Source: Bacteroidota bacterium (GTDB lineage: Bacteria; Bacteroidota; Bacteroidia; Flavobacteriales; Weeksellaceae). From it: a DNA stretch of 41,648 bases. Below the pieces are notes generated by a model. That model was given only the letters and a program-made list of their open reading frames with translations, searched no databases and had not been told where the DNA came from. The stretch lies in NCBI GenBank assembly GCA_023423715.1, contig JAFAFC010000027.1:1-41648 (forward strand). The letters run 5' to 3'. This document shows, in pieces, positions 17,015-24,359 of this stretch (positions within the stretch are counted from its first letter, which is position 1; each line of letters starts with the position of its first letter). Made by a program: the position numbers and the translations under genes.

Positions 17015-17917
17015 TCAATAAATTAAATCACTCCAAGAGAAGATTGTTGGAAATCCACGATGCGAAAACCAATCTTCATAACCATCAAATTTTGATGCCA
17101 TGATAAAATCGCCACCCCAAGCACCCAAACTTTTGATGAATGAAGGGCAGTCTTGGAAATATTTTTCTTTCGCAGTTGGGATTCCAAGAAAATTAGAAAC
17201 TTTAGCCTCATGAACGCACATCAAATCAGAAAAATTTTCTAAATCTTTGGCTTGAACAATTTCACCTGTTAAAGCGGAAAATTCAGCAAGTAAGTCAAGT
17301 GATTTTTCTTTGGATTTGTATAGTCGAATTCCTTCGCGGCTGTCCTGTTTTTGATTGAGATGAATGAAAATCAAATCGTCTTTAAACGATGGTTGATACA
17401 ACAATTTTTCAAATTGACGAATGGGTTTATTTTGATACAAAACCGCCGATTTGGATTGAGCAACGGCAATATCATAGCCACTTCCACCCAAACTGACTTC
17501 ATTTAAAACAAAAGGATCAATATTCGCCCAAGCACCTAAATTCGCCATCAACGTTGAGCTACTTCCCAATCCATAATCCGATGGAAACTGCAAATTGGTT
17601 TTTAAATAATAGGAAATATCCGATTGAAAAACTTCCGAAGACATTTTTTGAACATTCTGCAAAACCTTTATGATAAAGGCGGCAGATTCTGGAAGATTGG
17701 TTTCTAGAATAGACCAATCGGTGTATTTTATTTTGGCGTTGAGCCAAAGTTTATTTTGATGATAGGCTTCCCAAACAACGATAGCTTGTCCGTTGGCCTC
17801 TTTTTCAAAAAAAAACTCTTGTCCTAGTTGGGTAGGCACCGCTAGAACAAGAGCTCCGTCTATAGCGAAATATTCCGATGTGAGCATTAATTTGCCCGGC
17901 GAAACTATTTGGCTCAT
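17015..17917 (-). CDS. GYDIA family GHMP kinase
   Basis: A 300-residue small-molecule kinase of the GHMP superfamily. SPGKLMLTSEY at 6-16 is the substrate/nucleotide motif 1, DYGLGSSST at 114-122 is the glycine/serine-rich ATP-binding motif 2, and GGSGYDIAVA at 144-153 contains the GYDIA signature that defines the subgroup. Members resemble mevalonate and phosphomevalonate kinases. Flavobacteria that make isoprenoids by the mevalonate pathway carry such kinases, so a mevalonate-pathway phosphorylation is the best guess, not a proven assignment. No other mevalonate gene is in this window. It starts at ATG six bases after the fabD stop, so fabD and this gene are probably co-transcribed; both use acyl or acetate-derived precursors. 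Confidence 0.88.
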   Translation of the reverse strand: MSQIVSPGKLMLTSEYFAIDGALVLAVPTQLGQEFFFEKEANGQAIVVWEAYHQNKLWLNAKIKYTDWSILETNLPESAAFIIKVLQNVQKMSSEVFQSDISYYLKTNLQFPSDYGLGSSSTLMANLGAWANIDPFVLNEVSLGGSGYDIAVAQSKSAVLYQNKPIRQFEKLLYQPSFKDDLIFIHLNQKQDSREGIRLYKSKEKSLDLLAEFSALTGEIVQAKDLENFSDLMCVHEAKVSNFLGIPTAKEKYFQDCPSFIKSLGAWGGDFIMASKFDGYEDWFSHRGFPTIFSWSDLIY

Positions 17918-17923
17918 AGAAAT

Positions 17924-18799
17924 TTACACTGCAGATGAAACATTTACAGAAGCATCAATCTTTTTAATCAATCCTTGTAATGTTTTACCAGGACCAACTT
18001 CAATAAATTGTTGCGCTCCGTCTTTAATCATATTCTGAACTGATTGCGTCCACTTTACAGGTCCTGTAAGCTGAGCAATAAGGTTCTTTTTGATTTCTTG
18101 AGGATCATTAACTGCCGTTGTTGTAATATTTTGATAAACAGGCATTGTTGCCTTTCTGAAATTCGCTTTGTTAATCGCCTCTGCCAAACGTTCTTGAGCG
18201 GGTTGCATCAATGGTGAGTGGAATGCTCCGTTTACAGGAAGTAACAACGCTCTTTTCGCACCCGCTTCTTTCAACTTTGCGCAAGCTTCTTCAACCGCTG
18301 CAGTCTCTCCAGAAATAACCAATTGACCAGGACAGTTGTAATTCGCAGGAACTACAATTCCGTTGATGGAAGCGCAAACGTCTTCTACCACTTGATCTTC
18401 AAGACCAAGGATCGCTGCCATAGAACTAGGATTAGCATCACAAGCTTCTTGCATTGCTTTCGCACGTTCTGCTACCAATTTTAGTCCGTCCTCAAACGAA
18501 AGTACGCCGTTCGCTACCAAAGAAGAAAACTCTCCCAAAGAATGTCCAGCAACCATGGTTGCTCCAAGTGCATCAATTGCTTTTACTGCAGCAACCGAAT
18601 GAATAAAAATCGCAGGTTGCGTTACGCTTGTTTGTTTTAACTCTTCATCCGTTCCTTTGAACATGATGGATAGAATATCAAATCCTAAGATTTCGTTAGC
18701 AAACTCCATCAAATCTTTGATGTCTTTACGGGAGTCGTACAATTCTTGTCCCATCCCGACAAATTGAGAGCCTTGCCCAGGAAATACTAGTGCCTTCAT
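17924..18799 (-). CDS. fabD: Malonyl-CoA:ACP transacylase
   Basis: Transfers malonyl groups from CoA to acyl carrier protein, feeding fatty-acid chain elongation in the cytosol. The 291-residue protein has all key elements: FPGQGSQ at 6-12 (Gln9 in the oxyanion hole), the nucleophile Ser87 in GHSLGE, Arg112 in ERAKAM that binds the malonyl carboxylate, and the catalytic His194 in GAFHSPLM. ATG 18799 is preceded by an 8-bp inverted repeat (18810-18832) in the short gap after the LysM gene. It is followed within six bases by the GYDIA kinase. Confidence 0.96.
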   Translation of the reverse strand: MKALVFPGQGSQFVGMGQELYDSRKDIKDLMEFANEILGFDILSIMFKGTDEELKQTSVTQPAIFIHSVAAVKAIDALGATMVAGHSLGEFSSLVANGVLSFEDGLKLVAERAKAMQEACDANPSSMAAILGLEDQVVEDVCASINGIVVPANYNCPGQLVISGETAAVEEACAKLKEAGAKRALLLPVNGAFHSPLMQPAQERLAEAINKANFRKATMPVYQNITTTAVNDPQEIKKNLIAQLTGPVKWTQSVQNMIKDGAQQFIEVGPGKTLQGLIKKIDASVNVSSAV

Positions 18800-18850
18800 A
18801 TATTATTGAATAAGTTTAAATTAGAAACTTATCATTTGTGTGTTTGTTTC

Positions 18851-20773
18851 TTATTGCGGAAGGAGTCTGATAACTCTGTATCCTGTATTGACAAATGCTC
18901 CGTTATTTTTCACGCGAACGTATTCAAACTTGGTTGCCAATTGTGTTTGGGTTTTCCCCATATTTTTCAAAACCTCGCCTTTTTTGTTCTCACGAGAAAG
19001 AATATCGTTTACAATATCAAACCCGATGATCGCATATTTTGGAGGTGTTTTGCAATATTTTTCTTTATAATCTGCAATGATTTCTTTCTCGAAACTTCCA
19101 TCCGTATCAATTTTTCTATCCATTAGATAGACCAAATTGGCTTGTGAAAGTTCATCAACATTTTTTTCAAAAGTTGAATGGTAATACAAACTATACGCTT
19201 TCAAACCATTCGTATCTTTAGAAAGATCGATAACGCGTTTTGCAAAAGCATTTCCAACAGCATCGTTATTAGAAGCTAAAACCGCAATAATAGGCGCTTC
19301 TTGACCGGTCATCATGTTTTTATCCAAAACGATTTCACTAGCTGAAGTCACAACATTTACTTCTGCATTTTTTAAAGACTTGCTCAAACCAGCTTTCACT
19401 GCATTAGCCATGGTCTTATCTGTATCGGAAAGAATATAGATTTTCTGGTTGTTATATCCTTGTGAAACTTCTTTTACAATGCGATCTGCATAGACATTAT
19501 CAGCCGTTTCCATAATAATCAAGTTACCATAATCGTACAAATCTTCCGAGTTTGCGAATGGCGCCACAACAGGAATTTTCTTCTTTCCAACGAAGTTAAG
19601 AACTTCTGTAACACTTGATTTGAAGAATGGACCGATAATTAAATCCGTATTATCTTGATTAATTTGTGACAACGAGTTTTTGAAACTGCTTTCATTTCCC
19701 GCATCAACCACTTTAATATCTAGTTTTAAACCTTTTTGAACGTTGCGTTCAATAGCTAATTTGGCTCCTGTTAAGAAATCTGCAGACATCGTTCTGTACT
19801 TGCTGTCATTGGAATCAAATCCGAAAGGAAGCATCATCACAACATTAAGTGCGTCACCTGATTTTTTTACATAAGCCGCATCCACAGCTTTAATTTTGAT
19901 AACCATTCCCGCTTTCAAACCATTTGTAATGCTTGGGTTCAGTTCTAACAATTGATCTAAACCAATTCCGAAACGATTTAAAATTCCGAAAACCGTATCG
20001 CCACTTTGTACCGTATACGTCACGAAATCATCACTAGTTGATGTATTTGAAGACGTACTTGTTGGAGTTGACGTTTTTACCGGTTCTTGACTGGCAACCT
20101 CAGGAGTAGAATCTAAAGATTTCACTTTAATAACGTCACCAGGTTTCAATCCACGATCTTCTAAACCAGGATTCATCGCAAAAAGTTGCGATTGAGTAAC
20201 ACCGAATTTTCGTGTAACTCGGTAATAATTGTCTTTATCTTGAACGACATAACTTCCTTCATCTACCTTCGTTGAAGATGATGTTTGCGCTGTCGCATTT
20301 GGAATCGTCGTTGGAGGTGCTACACTTACTGGAGCCGAATTTACGGATGCTCCCGCATCAGCATATTTCTGAATATTTTCAATAGGAAGAGTGATCACTT
20401 CACCGATTTGCATTTGCAAATTTGGATTTAGTTTTCTAATATCAGCTTCAGTGAGGTGATATTGCTTGGTAATCCCGTAAAGCGTTTGTTTCGGTTGCAA
20501 CATGATGGTTCCTGTTTTACCAGAAACTTTGGTTGTTGAAGCCGCAGAAGCCGTCGTACTCGCTGTTGCTTTTCCTTTTACAGAAAGAACATCCCCAATA
20601 TTGAGAACACCTTCTTTAACTTTAGGATTGAGACGATACAACTCGTCCAAAGACATCCCATATTTTTTAGAAATATTGTACGGATTGTCTCCCTTAACAA
20701 CGGTATGTTTTTGTTGAGCGAAAGAACTCACGAAAACTGCCAAACTTGATAAAACCAAAAACTTTTTAATCAT
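18851..20773 (-). CDS. LysM-repeat protein fused to a periplasmic binding protein (PBP1-like) domain
   Basis: Secreted 640-residue protein. A signal peptide (MIKKFLVLSSLAVFVSSFAQ) is followed by four LysM units at about 22-68, 86-132, 172-220 and 247-296, each with the typical pattern of ..GD...I...Y......L...NP.....L..G....V. A domain from about 305 to the end has the look of a type 1 periplasmic binding protein (receptor-family ligand-binding: VVMMLPFGFDSND, TGAKLAIERN, DLIIGPFFKSSV, AFANSEDLYDYGN, YAIIGFDIVNDIL). LysM units bind glycan of peptidoglycan, so the protein is probably held on the wall with a ligand-sensing lobe; what it binds is unknown. The start used is ATG 20773; a further TTG upstream falls in the promoter box and would spoil the signal peptide. 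An alanine/threonine/serine linker joins units one and two. Confidence 0.88.
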   Translation of the reverse strand: MIKKFLVLSSLAVFVSSFAQQKHTVVKGDNPYNISKKYGMSLDELYRLNPKVKEGVLNIGDVLSVKGKATASTTASAASTTKVSGKTGTIMLQPKQTLYGITKQYHLTEADIRKLNPNLQMQIGEVITLPIENIQKYADAGASVNSAPVSVAPPTTIPNATAQTSSSTKVDEGSYVVQDKDNYYRVTRKFGVTQSQLFAMNPGLEDRGLKPGDVIKVKSLDSTPEVASQEPVKTSTPTSTSSNTSTSDDFVTYTVQSGDTVFGILNRFGIGLDQLLELNPSITNGLKAGMVIKIKAVDAAYVKKSGDALNVVMMLPFGFDSNDSKYRTMSADFLTGAKLAIERNVQKGLKLDIKVVDAGNESSFKNSLSQINQDNTDLIIGPFFKSSVTEVLNFVGKKKIPVVAPFANSEDLYDYGNLIIMETADNVYADRIVKEVSQGYNNQKIYILSDTDKTMANAVKAGLSKSLKNAEVNVVTSASEIVLDKNMMTGQEAPIIAVLASNNDAVGNAFAKRVIDLSKDTNGLKAYSLYYHSTFEKNVDELSQANLVYLMDRKIDTDGSFEKEIIADYKEKYCKTPPKYAIIGFDIVNDILSRENKKGEVLKNMGKTQTQLATKFEYVRVKNNGAFVNTGYRVIRLLPQ

Positions 20774-20791
20774 CCTATTGTTTATAAAATA

Positions 20792-20799
20792 CAAAAATA
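20792..20799 (-). promoter_or_regulatory. Putative -7 box upstream of the LysM-PBP1 gene
   Basis: TATTTTTG on the minus strand matches TAnnTTTG and lies 19 bases before the ATG at 20773. There is no clear -33 TTTG. Its presence argues against a start further upstream. Confidence 0.4.
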
Positions 20800-20810
20800 A
20801 AGTTTTAAAA

Positions 20811-22394
20811 TTAAATCGTCATTATGATAATGCCCGATTTTTCCACGTCCATATTTTGGTAACAATTATGAAGCCATTCTGCCCCATGATCACTATAAAA
20901 AACGCTAAAATTAAAGATTCGTTCCTGCCAAATTTTTCCAGGATGAATTTCTAAAAATAAGGTTTCTATACGTTCAATTTTTTCTTGATGCTTAATTTTT
21001 TCGGCTTTCAACAGACGTTTTTGCATTCTGTCAAACGCTTTTAATTGACGCGTTTCTTCAGCGGAAACCAAATTTCCAAACGTAACATCCGTTTGTGAAG
21101 AAACCTTTTTCATCGCATCAAAAATGGATTGTAATTTAAGTTTTTGATTATCTAATTCCGCTTGAATAGGACTATCTTTCAATAATTTAGAATGAATAAT
21201 TTGAGCAAAATTCCCGAAGAAATCGGTCAACTTCAAATCCAATCTATCCATTTTCGACATCGTTTTTTCTGAAAGGAACAACATCGAATTTCTTGGAATT
21301 AAAATCGGAAAAGGCAATTGAATTTCAGCAAAATAAGGTGTCAATTCTAGCCAATACATGATTTCTGCATTTCCTCCAACATACGCAATATTGGGCAAAA
21401 CTGTTTCTTGATAGACCGGTCTCAACAATGCATTTGGACTGAATTTTTCAGGAAACTGATGCAATTCTTCAAGAATTTCCGTTTCACTGAATTTCAAATC
21501 TTTATCAACGATAAAATAATCAGAACCGCGCTTTTCAATTCGATTTCGAGTCTCCGAAAGATAAAATAAATTGATTTCACGCGGATTTACTTGAACTTTT
21601 CCGTACGTTTTCTCCAAATACGAAATCCGTTCTTTTGTTGCGTTAAAGACTTTTTCATCAACCAATTCTTGTTGAAACGTTGGAATAATCAATTGTTTCA
21701 ACTGCGCATCATCACCGTCCAAACAAAGCAGACCATAATCTGAAAACAAACGCTGAACTAACGTGCGAATCGCCAAAGACAATGAATTTCCTTCCGTGTA
21801 CGCTTCTTTCATCCAACGAATTAATTCCGTTCCGTAAATCGTGTCTCGGAATTCCTTTTCAAATTCGTGAATAAAAAACTGATCTTGAACTTCAATTCGA
21901 CCAACCGGACCGCCAGCTTGCGCTTTGAATTCGTAAAAGTGCTCCTTCGTTCTGAAATGGTTGATTTCATCAAAATCATGATCTTCACTCGCCATCCAAA
22001 AAACGGGAACGAAGTCCGCATTGGGAAATTTTTCTTTTAAAAACTCCGCTGTTTTTATGGTTTGAAGAATCTTATACACAAAAAATACAGGCCCAGAAAA
22101 GAGATTCAATTGGTGTCCTGTAACGATCGTAAACGTTTGCTTCTTTTGTAAAGAATCAATATTTTTTTGTTGCTTTTCCGAAAGTGTAAATCCCGCATAT
22201 TGCTTTTGAAAAACCTCGGAAATCAGCATTCTTTTATCTGAAGAAAAGTACGTTTCCTTTTCATTCATGCTCTTTTCCACATTTTTCAAATTGAAAAAAG
22301 CGGTTTCGCTTTCCGGAACTTGTTGTTGGAGAAAATCCTTTATCAGTTTCGGAATGCTATCGATATCAAGAAAAGAAATTTGTTGTGCTTCCAT
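20811..22394 (-). CDS. bshC: Bacillithiol biosynthesis cysteine-adding enzyme
   Basis: BshC carries out the last step of bacillithiol synthesis, joining cysteine to glucosaminyl-malate to give the low-molecular-weight thiol used for redox balance and detoxification. The 527-residue product has the family blocks FTIVTGHQLNLFSGPVFFVY at about 88-107 and FWMASEDHDFDEI at 132-144 (a HUP/Rossmann-type core), PNIAYVGGNAEIMYW near 345, and a C-terminal coiled coil (about 400-475). The start is the ATG at 22394, which overlaps the porin stop as TAATG; a TTG six codons upstream would lie inside the porin gene. The other pathway genes bshA and bshB are not in the window. Confidence 0.94.
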   Translation of the reverse strand: MEAQQISFLDIDSIPKLIKDFLQQQVPESETAFFNLKNVEKSMNEKETYFSSDKRMLISEVFQKQYAGFTLSEKQQKNIDSLQKKQTFTIVTGHQLNLFSGPVFFVYKILQTIKTAEFLKEKFPNADFVPVFWMASEDHDFDEINHFRTKEHFYEFKAQAGGPVGRIEVQDQFFIHEFEKEFRDTIYGTELIRWMKEAYTEGNSLSLAIRTLVQRLFSDYGLLCLDGDDAQLKQLIIPTFQQELVDEKVFNATKERISYLEKTYGKVQVNPREINLFYLSETRNRIEKRGSDYFIVDKDLKFSETEILEELHQFPEKFSPNALLRPVYQETVLPNIAYVGGNAEIMYWLELTPYFAEIQLPFPILIPRNSMLFLSEKTMSKMDRLDLKLTDFFGNFAQIIHSKLLKDSPIQAELDNQKLKLQSIFDAMKKVSSQTDVTFGNLVSAEETRQLKAFDRMQKRLLKAEKIKHQEKIERIETLFLEIHPGKIWQERIFNFSVFYSDHGAEWLHNCYQNMDVEKSGIIIMTI

Positions 22395-24319
22395 TAGTGA
22401 AATAAATTCCAAAGTATCCCAATATTCAATCTGAAGTCATACAACGGGTAATACGGCGCTGCAAACGATTTGTTTTGCATAATCGGCGTCGTAACGTTCT
22501 GTGCTTCTATATAAAATTGCATCGTTTTCACTTTCATGTTGACGTAAACTTCTGCAATTGGCTGACCACCGATCTCGTAGCCACGGCTCGAAGGCAACAT
22601 GAACTCACTTAGAAGTGGTGAATATTCTCGAGAATTGAATTTGGTAAAATAATATAATTTGATCCCCGCCATTATATCAGCCGCCTTTTTGAACGCTGGC
22701 GATTTCCAATACAAATTGGCTCTACCAATGAAATTCGGCGCAGGAAATAAGTCTTTGTTTGTTAGATTGGATTGAAATTGAACTCGTGTATTCAAATTCC
22801 ATTTATTGTATTTAAACGTTGCTTCACCTCCAACTTGGGAGATATTCAACGAGTTTGAACTTTGATTGGGCTGTCCTTCTTGATTGATGTACGTGTAATT
22901 GTCTATACGATAAACATTGGCAAAAACTTGCGCATCAAACCACTTCAAGCCCGCTTTACCTCCAATTTTCAACATGCTTTCATTACTGAAATTCATGAAA
23001 TTAAAATTGTACGTAAGCACAGAAGAGTAGTTTAACAAGTAATTAAAACTCGGCGCTGCGCTTTGAAAAACCACGTCGGCATCGACAAAGAAATCTTTAA
23101 TAGGCTCAAAACGCAGTTGGTTATCAGAAAGAACATAGGTTCCAAATCGTTTTCCGTTGGAGAACTCTAGTTTTGATTTCAAATCTAATTTATCCCAAAG
23201 GTTGATTCGCAAATTCCCAACGGCACCAATTCTGTTTTCATCATATTCTTGGAAATAATCACCCTCACTCAAAGATCGTCGAGCGCCTAAAATCAAGCGT
23301 TGATGACGAACTCCGGCATCCAAATAAAAATTAGGCTTATCAAAAACCAAACTCAAGGTGTTGCTTAAATCTTTCGAATATTTTTTAGTTCTATTTGTTC
23401 CATCATCGTAAAATGCTTCGTAATACGCACCATCGGCCGCACCTAAATTCAACCAATATTTGTTGGTTTGATAATACAAAGCATGCTTAATCTTGAAAGG
23501 CATTTTTTCTTGATTAAACGGCAAAAAGCTTTGACTTAAATAATATCGACGGTAGAAAAAACGAGAATCAGTATCTGCAAAATTAACCGGAACATTCGCT
23601 CGATTATTAAAACGGCTATCGCCACCTAGAAACAAATCCAAATCTTTGATTCCGCCATTCTCTTCATTGTTTACATTTTGGTGCAAATAATGTGCGTAAA
23701 GCTGGTAACGCCCATTTTTTGAATCGTAACGTCCAGAAAATAACGTATTGTTATTTGCCGCTAAATTATTGTTGTAAAATCCCATTGAACGTAGTCCCAT
23801 ATACTCCACCGCGAAATTAAATCGCTTCCCAAAGTTTTGGGTATATCTGGAATTCAAGGCTGCTCCATTTCGCATCGCCGTGTGATACAAAAACGACGTC
23901 GTTGGCGTTTTTACATCGTAATACTTAACATCGTCAATACCGATAATAAAATGGGATTTATTTGTTGGAAGTAACGTCAATGTTTGATTGGGATTCCAAC
24001 GATACATCAAGTCTTGAAAACCAGCACCAATATTTGCAAACTGGATTTTTCCAAAATTATCACGGTTGTTGTACTGCGTATATTCGTACGAATGCTGAGC
24101 CGTAAACGTCGTATCTATCGTTCTATACTCCGAATTTTCTGTTTTGAAATGGTAATCGTTAATCGTAGGCTTGAAAACCTTCAACGAATCCTTTTTTCCG
24201 TTGTCGATGACCAAAGTATCTCCTGCATTAGTAATAGAATCCTTTTTAACAATGGCCTTTCGCAGCGTTTGCGCCTGAACCAACCCAGAAAAGAATAAAA
24301 GAAAAAGTACGTACCTCAT
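22394..24319 (-). CDS. Putative outer membrane porin (Porin_10-like)
   Basis: A 641-residue outer-membrane barrel of the family annotated in Bacteroidota as putative porin. The signal peptide is MRYVLFLLFFSGLVQAQ. A short polar linker (about 18-50) is followed by many alternating beta strands with aromatic girdle residues up to the C-terminus (YDFRLNIGILWNLFH). The N-terminal YNNRDNFGKIQFANIGAGFQDLMY block is typical of this family. Substrate is unknown. ATG 24319 is chosen because it starts exactly at the signal peptide; the TTG twelve codons upstream gives a poor n-region and lies above the -7 box. The gene ends in a TAATG overlap with bshC, so translation of bshC is probably coupled to it. 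Confidence 0.85.
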   Translation of the reverse strand: MRYVLFLLFFSGLVQAQTLRKAIVKKDSITNAGDTLVIDNGKKDSLKVFKPTINDYHFKTENSEYRTIDTTFTAQHSYEYTQYNNRDNFGKIQFANIGAGFQDLMYRWNPNQTLTLLPTNKSHFIIGIDDVKYYDVKTPTTSFLYHTAMRNGAALNSRYTQNFGKRFNFAVEYMGLRSMGFYNNNLAANNNTLFSGRYDSKNGRYQLYAHYLHQNVNNEENGGIKDLDLFLGGDSRFNNRANVPVNFADTDSRFFYRRYYLSQSFLPFNQEKMPFKIKHALYYQTNKYWLNLGAADGAYYEAFYDDGTNRTKKYSKDLSNTLSLVFDKPNFYLDAGVRHQRLILGARRSLSEGDYFQEYDENRIGAVGNLRINLWDKLDLKSKLEFSNGKRFGTYVLSDNQLRFEPIKDFFVDADVVFQSAAPSFNYLLNYSSVLTYNFNFMNFSNESMLKIGGKAGLKWFDAQVFANVYRIDNYTYINQEGQPNQSSNSLNISQVGGEATFKYNKWNLNTRVQFQSNLTNKDLFPAPNFIGRANLYWKSPAFKKAADIMAGIKLYYFTKFNSREYSPLLSEFMLPSSRGYEIGGQPIAEVYVNMKVKTMQFYIEAQNVTTPIMQNKSFAAPYYPLYDFRLNIGILWNLFH

Positions 24320-24335
24320 AGCGTATTTTGTGGTA

Positions 24336-24343
24336 CAAATGTA
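24336..24343 (-). promoter_or_regulatory. Putative -7 box of the porin-bshC unit
   Basis: TACATTTG on the minus strand matches TAnnTTTG and gives a leader of about ten bases before ATG 24319. No TTTG is seen at the expected -33 distance; the nearest, at 24353-24356, is too close. Confidence 0.42.
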
Positions 24344-24359
24344 AGAAAAAAGCAAAACT

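Noticed and set aside
22395..22412. BshC start at TTG 22412
   Set aside because: ATG 22394 overlaps the porin stop as TAATG, a common coupled junction, and the extra six residues are not needed for the family.
24320..24355. N-terminal extension of the porin from TTG 24355
   Set aside because: It crosses a TAnnTTTG box and spoils a good signal peptide that begins at ATG 24319.
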